In this document: positions 51,901 to 60,447 of the stretch, in pieces
How positions within the stretch are numbered: position 1 is the stretch's first letter
How the letters are laid out: each line of letters starts with the position of its first letter
NCBI RefSeq assembly: GCF_041260155.1
Contig: NC_091945.1
Span: 33,052,296 to 33,116,295 of the forward strand
Reading direction: 5' to 3'
Source of the DNA: Ptychodera flava
Taxonomy: Eukaryota; Hemichordata; Enteropneusta; Ptychoderidae
DNA length: 64,000 nt
Position numbers and translations under genes: made by a program
The notes under the pieces: generated by a model
Seen by the model: the letters and a program-made list of their open reading frames with translations, nothing else
The model's database searches: none
Told to the model about the DNA's origin: nothing

Positions 51901-54705
51901 CCATAGGAGTCACTGCAAAAAATGCAAAAATTGAGTTTTGTGAGATACCAGTGATAATGATTCTTACATACAACAAACTGCATGCAACTATTTGTCGACA
52001 GGAACTTGTTTTCATTGTGACACAGTTTTTGTATTTTTGAGAGCAAAATCAAGAAACTGCTCAAACAACATTTTCTTGCTGCATAATTATGGATTTTTGA
52101 TACGAGAATGTTGCATTTCACCACCTACAACATTCAATGCTACTTCCTTCAACTTTCAAGGTACAATTTCTATCAATTCTCTGTATCCTGGAGTTGTCAG
52201 TTAGTAAATTTAACTAAACAAGGGCCAAAGTCCCTGAAGCTACTATAGACATGGATACAAAATTAAGTATTTCCTTACTGTATGAAATTATCGCACTAAG
52301 GTCATCCTACGGACAAGTAAACTAAATATTAAAGCTGTCTGACCAGCGGTTTTGAAAGAACAAGCAACTCAACAGTTGACAGAGCTCTGTTGAGTTATGT
52401 AGAGAATAACCTTTTGTGACACATGTATTGATGAAGAAGGTGGATATCTTTGATTAACATTGTGAGTTCTGTTTAATAAGTTGAGACTGTACATACTCAG
52501 AGAAAGCACACTGAAGAGACAAAGGTTTGAAACTTAAGAAGTTCAAGGTCATCAAAAGCATTATAAGGAATCATGTTACACTTTCATTGCACTGTTTACA
52601 CAGATTGTATAATATCTATAAATAGCACATGAGGAATCTTTATACAGCCCAGCTTTACCATAAAAACCCTATCACTTTGACCACTCTTTTAATTGACCAC
52701 TCTATTTTTTTCCTCAAAAAGTAATTTTATTTTATCCTTACCAAGTCAACCATAAATGGAAATTAGAACTTTCTCTATCTCTATCTCTATCTCTATCTCT
52801 ATTGACTATTTTGAGCAATTTCTTTTAGATAACATACAGGGCACAATAAATGACGGTTCAGAATATGTCAAAGTTGGGATTCAGGAAAGTTGCCTTTACA
52901 TGTTTTAATCCTCCAAGATGGTAAGCATTTCACTATGAACTGTCAAAAAAAGTTGAACTTTCTGATAATTCTACACTAAAATTATTTTGGCTTTGATGAT
53001 TTCCTAATTAATTCAATTATTTAAAATCATATTAATTATTTTTTTCTGGGTGAATTGATAGGGTTTATACAGTACAAGAATTACATACAATGTAAGTCAA
53101 ATTTTGACCAAAATGACAAAAAAATTCCTTAAAAATACAGATTTGCATATTTCATCACAATTTGAACAAGTCTAAGTTGGGTTACCCCTAGGGACCTGTA
53201 TACCAAATAACAAAGCTGTCTGACCAGCGGTTATGAAGAAGAAGATTTTTTACCAAAAACACCTTTTTTGGCATTAATTTGCCTATTTTCAACAATATCA
53301 AAAAATTGAAAAAAATAGTTTCTCAAATTGTATTTTTCATCTACACAACAAATATCAAATCAGTAAGTACTGCGGTTCTCAAGATATTTGAGTGGACGGA
53401 CGCCTCACAAACGGACATACATACATACATACATACATACATACATACATACATACATACATACATACAGACTGACGACGGACGCCGGACGGATACCCAT
53501 CCCAATAGCTTCTATAGACTATAGTCTATAGTAGCTAAAAATTCAAAATAGTGCTGATCAAAGGCAAAACAAATTTTTATGAATTTATTATTATACCTGT
53601 GAACATTGTCACATTGCAACATATTTTCTATCACCATCACATTACAAAACCAGCTTGTGTATCCGTTTAATCTGTTTCTGAACGCTTTCCCTTTGAATGA
53701 ATTCTGAAAAAGACTTTCCTGTGTCATGCTGATATTCATTGTTTTAAAGAGGTGCACTTTTTCACATGGTTTTTGTTACTTAACAATAACTTTAAATTGG
53801 TTTCATAGTTATACCGAACATAAAGACTATTATTAATCCTTTTGTTATTTAAAAGGGGGCTCTAGTCTGAACATGTATCATTTTGCATATTTTGATGTGT
53901 TAAACCTAAGTCTTTCCGCAGTTTCATTATTGGCACCAAGTGAAAGAACTTTGGTAGGCATAACTACAGATCTCATTTTGTAGGCAAAACCTATCATTCA
54001 TACACAAGTTCTACTGATATATGGCGCAGTAACAAGTTTGTTTTGAACTCTTAAATATTTAGGTTTGCTGATGAATATTCATGATCTTCAGAAGCAATCA
54101 CAAACTCGAGGACACAGGAAGCCCTTGGTACACCTCTCTCATTGACACTGATCATGGCCGTAAAAAATAGAGGCTCAATATAAGTCCGGTATTTCAGTAA
54201 CTCATCGACCTGACTTTTTGTAGCATTTTTTGTTGAGGAAATATAGGTCGCGTGTATCTATAACGTGATGTGGTGGGGAGAGCAGCCAGCAAGCTTGTGG
54301 CACGTGTACACAGCGCCCTACAGCATGTGAGAAAAGGTCTACAATCGATAGCGTATCACGTCACGAACTGCAGAGCTCACCTCGAGTTACGTGCCCCAGT
54401 CATTACAACGTGACTCAAAAGTATATATTGTAAGCATAAGAAACCCATTTCTAACAGAGACCAATTTCTTTGATATTAACATCATTTGTAACCTGCATTG
54501 CTCGCTGTACACAGGTTACGTCACGCGTCAGACAACGCTACGTAAAGATACAATGGTCTTTGCACTGCAGTTCGGTACGCGGTTAGCACAGTTGCTATCA
54601 TTCATAGCTAGGGCACTTACTGAATAAAGCTGTGACAATCGCTCCCGTTCCTGAAGACAGCATCTGTTGCCATGGCCTTATTCCGTTCTCAATTGGTCGT
54701 TTCAT
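42961..54705 (-). CDS. SLC25A40: SLC25A39/SLC25A40-type mitochondrial carrier (glutathione import family)
   Basis: Ten exons, 340 residues: 54705-54621, 51912-51853, 50016-49904, 49107-49040, 48518-48382, 46788-46615, 45057-44948, 44334-44253, 43727-43650, 43076-42961. All introns are GT-AG and every junction codon rejoins in frame. The three carrier repeats show P-x-D/E-x-x-[11 protein letters not shown] (P31), SPLELIRTK (P163), LPFDVVKTH (P257). Also seen are [40 protein letters not shown] and [20 protein letters not shown]. Human SLC25A40 is 338 residues. The vertebrate paralogue SLC25A39 is required for glutathione import into the mitochondrial matrix and SLC25A40 overlaps with it; glutathione transport here is inferred. 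The gene may be the single ancestor-like copy; whether it is nearer to 39 or 40 needs a tree. Cysteines C51, C55, C63 and C65 crowd the first matrix loop. The start ATG has A at -3. Confidence 0.95.
45571..45669. repeat. 20-bp tandem repeat, five units
   Basis: CATGCTAAAATAGCCCATAA is repeated head to tail five times without visible change, apart from the first and last bases. It lies in the intron between SLC25A39/40 coding exons 6 and 7. Such identity points to a recent expansion. Confidence 0.9.
52774..52801. repeat. (CTATCT)n microsatellite
   Basis: Four to five hexamers TCTATC in a row inside the large repeat of the first SLC25A39/40 intron. Confidence 0.8.
53418..53467. repeat. (ACAT)n microsatellite
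   Basis: About twelve ATAC units inside repeat copy C. The same motif occupies the equivalent place in copy D, and TGTATG runs do so in copy A, so the microsatellite travels with the family. Confidence 0.85.
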
Positions 54706-55243
54706 CTTTTTGAAGACGCTTGCGACACCAGAAAGCAGCCGTCGTACTTCTCACCCACTGTGCGCTTTCAGTCTCTGCGAGGGCAGTGTAACCTTGTCTC
54801 GCGCTGTCTACCCAGATCGGCCAGTTTGACGCGAAAGCACGGTCACTGAATAATGCAAGATTAAAACAATTTTCAACAGACTAGTCTACAACGACCAAAA
54901 CCGTTTTTCATCTTGAAGTAACTCGCCCGCGAACTCAGCTGTCTCTGCAAACCAGACAAGGCGTACGTACATCAGCTGGCCGCACAAGAGCGCGCCATGT
55001 TGCAAAAGTGGTGTGACTTGCTACCCAGAGTGCACTTCGGTTGATAATAGGCCGCGTTCACAAATAATAAGAAGGGGGTTGAAGAACGAAGAAGTAAGTT
55101 GAAAATCAGAGGAGTGTTTGAAGAGGGTCCTGAAAACATTTATATTCCTTGCAACTACGGACACAGTATATTTTCAGACACCTTGAATTGAATTTACTTT
55201 TGTCAAACCAGAAAGTGAATATTTGTTGCCGTCTCATCCATTT
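54706..55243 (-). promoter_or_regulatory. 5' region and likely promoter of SLC25A39/40
   Basis: The 500 bases before the start codon are richer in CpG than the surroundings (for example 54770-54835 and 54905-55010). On the minus strand 55003-54994 contains CAACATGGCGCG, close to the YY1 core (ATGGCG), which in animal housekeeping promoters often lies just downstream of the transcription start. No TATA box is visible. Promoter assignment is inference. Confidence 0.4.
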
Positions 55244-55411
55244 GCTGCATTTTAGCTGTGGAAACGCAGCTGTTTGTGGCAGGGTCGGCTGCGTCTATGC
55301 GGGTCATCAAGAGGTCAACTCCGCCACGGCGGCGTCCTTGGCGGGGTTGACCTTTAGATGACCCATATAGACGCTGCCGACCCCGCTACGTTTCCACAGC
55401 TAGCTGCATTT
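55244..55411. mobile_element. 150-bp fold-back transposon with 9-bp target duplication (MULE-like MITE)
   Basis: The element at 55253-55402 begins TAGCTGTGGAAACG and ends CGTTTCCACAGCTA. Further in, GGGTCGGC, GCGTCTAT, GGGTCATC and GGTCAAC pair with GTTGACC, GATGACCC, ATAGACGC and GCCGACCC, so nearly the whole element folds back around ACGGCGGCGTCC. The nine bases GCTGCATTT flank it on each side (55244-55252 and 55403-55411). A 9-bp target duplication and long inverted repeats are typical of Mutator-like elements. It is GC-rich against AT-rich surroundings and has no frame of its own. Confidence 0.85.
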
Positions 55412-55421
55412 ATAGCCATAG

Positions 55422-55523
55422 GTTTTGTTTCATCTCCGGGCTTTATATACCAATACACACACAACAATATTACAGTGTGTGGCTACGCTGCCAGCCAGGT
55501 CAACTTTATTCACAGTCATAGAC
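55422..55523 (-). repeat. Ngaro split repeat B2 (element 3' end)
   Basis: 102 bp, beginning on the plus strand GTTTTGTTTCATCTCCGGGC and ending CAGTCATAGAC. Apparently identical to B1 at 55928-56029. Confidence 0.9.
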
Positions 55524-55769
55524 TTGACAGTCATACCGTACAATAGAAACTAGTTTAGGAAAAATTGAGTACAGGAGTACAGGAAACTCGCACTAAAAAC
55601 CAGAGGTTAAAAACCTTTCACTCACAGAAAGGAAAAAGTGCTCTGGAAAAGCGTTAGATAACCTGCTTCCAAAAATGTCTGTTATACTAAAATTATGTTG
55701 CAGTAAACTTACTAACAGTATACAAAATGGCTGAAAAATATCTACATGGCAGAATGATATATAAAGTGT

Positions 55770-55927
55770 AAAAAACTTCAGGTGCGTGTCTGACCCTGGC
55801 AGAGCGTAGACTGAACATAACCACACTTTTCCTATCAATCCAACACACGTGATATACTATCACAGCGCCCTCACAATACACCAAAACAACAATTTCTCCC
55901 TATACGATGTAACTTGAGAAATTATAT
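55770..55927 (-). repeat. Ngaro split repeat A2
   Basis: 158 bp, on the plus strand from AAAAAACTTCAGGTGCGTG to GAGAAATTATAT, apparently identical to A1 at 60249-60406. It touches B1 directly, so the junction equals the joined ends of the element. Confidence 0.9.
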
Positions 55928-56029
55928 GTTTTGTTTCATCTCCGGGCTTTATATACCAATACACACACAACAATATTACAGTGTGTGGCTACGCTGCCAG
56001 CCAGGTCAACTTTATTCACAGTCATAGAC
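55928..56029 (-). repeat. Ngaro split repeat B1
   Basis: 102 bp, apparently identical to B2. It lies just after the recombinase gene and abuts A2. Confidence 0.9.
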
Positions 56030-56069
56030 AGACAAACAGAAGGGGAGTAAGAGTAAATGTAATCTAAGA

Positions 56070-56996
56070 TTATACTCCTAAGCACTTGCTTACAGATAAA
56101 CACTCAGAAATGGTATCATGTATGTAGCCATCTTTGGCTGTAGCTGAACGCCACCTACCATGCTGCATCAGCTGCCGAGATGAAATTCCTCCCTGAGCAG
56201 CTGTAGTAGCACCTCCACTACGAAAGGAGTGAGTTCCAAAAGCTGAAACATCATCAACTACTAAACCCAATTTTTGTTTAACTATTTCTCTAACTCTAGT
56301 GTAGCTAAGATGCTTATTCATATGAATTAAAGAAAATGTGTGTTTTGAAACGAACAGTGGTCTAAAGATAAATTGATGTGAATCATTTGGAATGCCGGCC
56401 ACTGCTAAATAACGCTCAAGGTAAGCTACAGGACATGTGACCTTGCTTGATCTAGAAATGTGTACAACATTCCCGTTACTATACTGGTCAGTTTTACTTT
56501 TCTGTATGAAAATGGTGACATGAGTGTCATAAAATGTAATATGTGATCTCTTAATATTAACAACATCACTAAATCTGAGAAAACCAGCATATGATACTAA
56601 CATCAAACAAATGTCTCTTACGTCCTTGAGTGAACCAGAGTCCTTAAAATATTCAACAAGTTCAGAAATAACTTCTGTGGTAACTGGCTGTTTTTTGTTT
56701 ACTGGTTTACCAAGTAAACGTTTGGCAGACTCCATCAAATTCTTAACAAAAGGATGTTCGGTAGGCGACGGTAAACCTGCAATTTGATGAGCCCACTGAA
56801 TGCTATAAAAAGCCGATTCGACTGTATGTTTGGTATATCCTGATGTAAGAGACCTCTGAATCAGATGTGTCAGATAAAGAGAAATATGGGAGGGCTCTGC
56901 TGGGATAACTGTCAAGTTATGATCTGAAGCAAACTGCGACCATTTCTTAAATGCATTTGAATAAGCCAGAGTTGTTGAGTCTGCTCGTGAGGCCAT
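56070..56996 (-). CDS. Ngaro tyrosine recombinase
   Basis: 308 residues of the phage-integrase (tyrosine recombinase) fold as found in DIRS/Ngaro elements. The N-terminal half (to about 100) is a SAM-like DNA-binding core-binding region. The catalytic set is visible: R141 in GFLRFSD, H256 and R259 in THSFRSGG, H279 and W282 in HGRWRS, and the nucleophile Y291 in KDGYIHD. It would join the ends of the cDNA circle and integrate it. The frame stays open upstream to a good splice acceptor (CTCTTTCACAG ending at 57092), so the real N-terminus may be longer or spliced to the RT frame. All catalytic residues are present, so it could be active. Confidence 0.9.
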   Translation of the reverse strand: MASRADSTTLAYSNAFKKWSQFASDHNLTVIPAEPSHISLYLTHLIQRSLTSGYTKHTVESAFYSIQWAHQIAGLPSPTEHPFVKNLMESAKRLLGKPVNKKQPVTTEVISELVEYFKDSGSLKDVRDICLMLVSYAGFLRFSDVVNIKRSHITFYDTHVTIFIQKSKTDQYSNGNVVHISRSSKVTCPVAYLERYLAVAGIPNDSHQFIFRPLFVSKHTFSLIHMNKHLSYTRVREIVKQKLGLVVDDVSAFGTHSFRSGGATTAAQGGISSRQLMQHGRWRSATAKDGYIHDTISECLSVSKCLGV

Positions 56997-57091
56997 GGAA
57001 AAACTTGGTAGATACTTGGTTAACTGTAGGAGTGTTGGATCTTCAAACTTGTCAAACTCAGCCCAAATACCAGTGTGGAAAATATCAGTGC

Positions 57092-57340
57092 CTGTGAAAG
57101 AGAATTAATGCAAAAGACAAATTGCACTGGAATATCATTACAAGTAGTCATTACCAACTGGTTGTAAAAATTTTCTCTATTGGTTTTAGTTATAAACCAG
57201 TTTTCAATCGAACTGTCCTATGCCATAATTGGCTATGCTAATAGCTACTATGGACAACAACATAAACTTGTTGTCACTAGAGCCCGTATTAAGAAATGTA
57301 GCTAGGGAACTCCCTAGCATGTGATATACAAAATCCATTT
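57092..57340 (-). other. Possible intron between RNase H and recombinase frames
   Basis: The RNase H frame closes at 57289, and the recombinase frame begins in another phase. On the minus strand the interval ends in a polypyrimidine tract plus CAG (TCTCTTTCACAG, 57103-57092) followed by a frame that stays open into the recombinase. A donor is not certain; GTATATCAC near 57330 is one candidate. It could also simply be a spacer between two ORFs. Confidence 0.35.
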
Positions 57341-58240
57341 CTGTCTGCTCTAGGTGCAGACCCAAAATCCAGCCACAAGGCTAACATCCTGAAGTTTAGG
57401 ATTCTACCTCCAAAAACAGAGTTTCTTGCCTTTCCTGGCAACAAGAGCATAGGGTCATCACATGGTAAGTCTACCCAGTCATGCACAAATCCTGCCAGAT
57501 GTACCCCATCAGGGCAGATTAGTGGCCAAAAATAGGCAGATCTCCACACAGGCAGTATTAGAGCACCTTTGCCTGAACAGAGTTGTCGATGTCTAATTGT
57601 TCTCCCTATAAGATATGTCGGGGTAATAACCAGTTCACATGAGAACCCCAATTCTGGGTGAATGCATCCATTGCTGAAGAATTAGGGCACCAAAAACGGG
57701 AGTTGAAAACTGTACATTTGGCATTGTAAGATGACGCAAATCTATCCACTGAAAATGGCCCCCAGTGTAAATTCAGGTAATTAAAATACACCGTATTAAG
57801 TGACCAATCATCAGTGTCTACTATCTTACTGATATAGTCTGCTTTCTCGTTAGCTGATCTTGGAATCCATTCAGGATCTACCGATATTCCTGACTGCATG
57901 CAGATAGCAAAAATGCTCAATGCAATGTCTTGCAATTTGGGTTTCCTACTACCCCGGTTAATTATGCTCACCACGTTTTGATTATCTGTAAACCACTTTA
58001 CCGATTGGCCCTTTATAATTTCTGCAATACTATACAGTACTCTGTGTACTGCCTCTAATTCACGCCATGTGGAACTCTGGTTTGATTCAAAGTGGTCCCA
58101 GTTACCATGCACAATATCGTTATCATGTTGAACGATGTATCCACCAAAAGCCTTACCTGAGGCATCAGAGTACACTACTTTATTGGCCTTTGAGCTATTC
58201 CATATTGGTCTGCCATTCAGCTTACCAATATTGTCTTTCC
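57289..58240 (-). CDS. Ngaro RNase H and downstream pol domain (split by a frameshift)
   Basis: The frame after the reverse transcriptase continues as an RNase H of the DIRS/Ngaro type: YSDASGKAFGG near 58175-58140, a WRELEAV glutamate motif, WFTDNQNVVSIINRGS and ANEKADYIS. It is followed by a conserved region with VDRFASSYNAKC and FNSRFWCPNSS. At 57620-57623 a GGGG run (plus strand) is one base short, moving the reading into the frame that ends at 57289 (LPVWRSAYFWPLICPDG, FRMLALWLDF). At 58241-58245 an AAAAA run is one base short at the join to the reverse transcriptase frame. RNase H removes the RNA template during reverse transcription. Either the element is inactivated by these two breaks or they are assembly errors. 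Confidence 0.8.
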
Positions 58241-59461
58241 AAAAACCAATTCGTTCAATGCCTGTTGTGTTAGCACAATGTGGCTATTCCAAGAAATTCT
58301 AGTATTTATAGCATTATATAAGTGTCGAGTCATAAGCATGGACACATTACCTATTCCTGATCTCATAGAGATGATCTGACCGACTATGTGTGCTATTCTG
58401 CGTACAGAGACTGGCTTGGACTGTGTGTCAGTAGGTGAACTGCCCTTTTTATTACAGTCCAGCAGGTTCTGGATAGAAGCTAGTAAACGAACCACTCTGT
58501 CAGTAGTGACTGATATCTCACCTTTGTTCATATCAATATCATTGCCGAGCCACGTTAGTCTAGGTACTGGCTCCCATTGACATTTTTCCTCACTTGTTAC
58601 AAATCCAAACTTGGACAGATCAGATTTGACCTCTCTGGAAATTTGAGAGGCCTTGTCCAGTGATCCGCTGGCTCCTATGCCATCGTCAATATAGATTACT
58701 ATCGGCTTACCTTCCCCTCGCCATTTCGCAACTACTGGTCGGAGCAATTTGGTGAAGATATATGGCCCTGTTGATAGCCCAAATGGTAACACACAAAAAA
58801 TAAAATATCTCCTACCTTCAGGAAATTCCCATGAAAAACCTAGAAATTTCCTATGCTGTGGGAAGATCTCCACATGATGATATCCTGATTTCAAGTCGAA
58901 ACTAAAAAGAAAACCTCCGGGTTTGATTAATTCTTTTGCCACCTTCAGATCTTCACACTTGAATTTATTTTTATACAAGTGTAAATTTACTTGCCGCAAG
59001 TCGAGTATTAGTCTGCACTTACCTTTTTTATTGATGGAGACAGACAGTGGGTTACAGACATATGGCTTGTCTTTCACTTCTTCAATTGCCCCCGTTTCCA
59101 ATAAATCTTGTATAGCACCGCTTACAAAATTTTGATTTGTTAGTGCTGAAGTATTATTAAACATGAACATTGTAGGCGGCAATGAAATCAGCGGTAGCTT
59201 GTAGCCAAATTCGATCAACTCCACTATGGGTTTTGGCGCGTATTCTCTCCAGTAGTCGATACAACGTAACAAATTTCCCCTAACTCGAACTGGGTTTGAA
59301 TTTACAGAAATAACGGGATTTGGCGCCATAAATGGAATTGAATCATTAACTAAAAAATCTGAATTCAAAACAGAAAAATTTTCTTCCCCTTCGGACGAAA
59401 ATTCAACGTCCTCATTAGAAATTTCGAAAGCATGGGAAGGTAGTATACTTAACTTTTGTAG
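58217..59461 (-). CDS. Ngaro reverse transcriptase
   Basis: The frame is open from the codon after the gag stop (59461) to 58217. Within the roughly 383 residues from 59368, RT motifs are clear: LILDLRQVN (about 120), FDLKSGYHHVEI (about 157), LPFGLSTGPYIF (about 194) and the catalytic YIDD (Y226-D229). The layout matches DIRS/Ngaro RTs, which are near Ty3-type enzymes. There is no ATG at its start. It lies in the same frame as the end of gag, separated only by a TGA, so expression by stop-codon readthrough is likely. At its 3' end a one-base shortfall in a homopolymer (58241-58245) diverts it from the RNase H frame. Confidence 0.88.
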   Translation of the reverse strand, partial: LQKLSILPSHAFEISNEDVEFSSEGEENFSVLNSDFLVNDSIPFMAPNPVISVNSNPVRVRGNLLRCIDYWREYAPKPIVELIEFGYKLPLISLPPTMFMFNNTSALTNQNFVSGAIQDLLETGAIEEVKDKPYVCNPLSVSINKKGKCRLILDLRQVNLHLYKNKFKCEDLKVAKELIKPGGFLFSFDLKSGYHHVEIFPQHRKFLGFSWEFPEGRRYFIFCVLPFGLSTGPYIFTKLLRPVVAKWRGEGKPIVIYIDDGIGASGSLDKASQISREVKSDLSKFGFVTSEEKCQWEPVPRLTWLGNDIDMNKGEISVTTDRVVRLLASIQNLLDCNKKGSSPTDTQSKPVSVRRIAHIVGQIISMRSGIGNVSMLMTRHLYNAINTRISWNSHIVLTQQALNELVFGKTILVS

Positions 59462-60105
59462 TCATGCGTTCCCGCCAACAGTTGGGTTAGCACCCAGACT
59501 AGCAGTCGCTGTAAATCTGCACTCAGAGCGGTAGTGGCCAGCTTTTCCGCATGAAAAACAAACTCCCGGTCTTGGGCCGCCACCTGTGCGTTGTCCTCCA
59601 GTATTTTTGGATACACTATCCTGCTGGGTATTTCCGGCTATGGGCTTTGGGGCTGCCCGAAATTGTATTTTCTTCTTCTTTTCTTTCTGTTTTCTACTAG
59701 CTCGCATCTCCGCCTTCCAAATACGTTTCTCGTCGTCGCTATCGTCGGCAAGCTCATGGGCCTGGTATTCTAAACCGTGCCCCATCCAAATTCAGAACCG
59801 TCCGCCAGAAGAATTAGTTTTTGACGTTGATCAATGGTTTCAATACCTTCGTCTAGCTTCCGTTTGGCGTCATCGTGTTTCTTCAAATCGATATTGGATT
59901 TGGCATCTTCTAGACAGTCTCTTACTTTCATGTTGTGCTTAAATTGGTCTTCGTTAGCTTTTCTTTTAAACCTTGGCGCTTCTGAGTATTTAACTCTCTT
60001 GATTTCGGTCATCTGTTCCCTGTTCGCGGCCTCCTGAGATTCTTGTATTTCCCGCTTCATCAACTGCATCTTGTCCGTCACTAGTTGATTGATGGAGGTC
60101 AGCAA
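59462..60105 (-). CDS. Ngaro gag with CCHC zinc knuckle (one frameshift)
   Basis: Two overlapping frames make one gag-like protein. The first (60105-59770) is a Lys/Glu-rich, helical, coiled-coil-like stretch ending near ILLADGSEFGW. The second (59785-59462) starts in the acidic segment ELADDSDDEKR and contains a zinc knuckle CFSCGKAGHYRSEC (C-x2-C-x4-H-x4-C). The shift falls at a CCCC run (plus strand 59780-59783) that is one base short. The N-terminus is uncertain because the frame is open up to the region of MTESETRPP (about 60190). The final codon is TGA followed by CTA, then the RT frame. Gag is expected to bind RNA and form the particle core. Confidence 0.75.
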
Positions 60106-60248
60106 ATGGTTGTTGTTTGCCTGGATTATTGATGGAAATCCAGTGAAGAGTTGTTACTAGCGTCAGCAGGCGGTCTGGTTTCCGATTCAGTCATGTTTAA
60201 GTCACAAAATAGGGAAAAGAGCCAGCGAAGGTGAAAGTTATGTCGTAC

Positions 60249-60406
60249 AAAAAACTTCAGGTGCGTGTCTGACCCTGGCAGAGCGTAGACTGAACATAAC
60301 CACACTTTTCCTATCAATCCAACACACGTGATATACTATCACAGCGCCCTCACAATACACCAAAACAACAATTTCTCCCTATACGATGTAACTTGAGAAA
60401 TTATAT
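60249..60406 (-). repeat. Ngaro split repeat A1 (element 5' end)
   Basis: 158 bp apparently identical to A2. Its outer edge (60406) is followed with no gap by the 7-bp direct repeat of the hairpin at 60414-60440. Confidence 0.9.
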
Positions 60407-60447
60407 CTGCTGTCACGGTCCCTCCTGTGGAGGGACCGTGCTGCTGT
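60407..60447. mobile_element. 27-bp CA..TG hairpin with 7-bp direct repeats (copy 4)
   Basis: Positions 60414-60440 fold perfectly: arm CACGGTCCCTCC, loop TGT, arm GGAGGGACCGTG. CTGCTGT lies on both sides (60407-60413, 60441-60447) without mismatch. This is the shortest of the four and abuts the retrotransposon terminus. Confidence 0.75.

Larger units (their letters stand above)
52239..53540 (-). repeat. TTTTAGCTAC-type interspersed repeat, copy C, with 12-bp inverted ends
   Basis: On the minus strand it begins TTTTAGCTACTATAGACTAT, then CCGTCCGGCGTCCGTCGTCA, an (ATGT)n microsatellite (53418-53467), GTCCGTCC and ATATCTTGAGAACCGC. It ends GTCTATAGTAGC, the exact complement of its start (52239-52250 with 53524-53535). 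AAAGCTGTCTGACCAGCGGTT occurs twice inside (about 52332 and 53212), one sign of tandem units. It lies in the first intron of SLC25A39/40. Confidence 0.6.
55422..60406 (-). mobile_element. Ngaro-like tyrosine-recombinase retrotransposon
   Basis: On the minus strand the order is repeat A1 (60406-60249), gag, reverse transcriptase/RNase H, tyrosine recombinase, B1 (56029-55928), A2 (55927-55770), B2 (55523-55422). A1 and A2 (158 bp) and B1 and B2 (102 bp) appear identical. B1 and A2 abut, fusing the two element ends, which is the split-direct-repeat layout of Ngaro elements. Replication of this group is thought to pass through a circular intermediate joined by the recombinase rather than an integrase. 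About 245 bp between A2 and B2 (55524-55769) is not accounted for by the repeats. The repeat identity argues for recent insertion. Confidence 0.9.
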
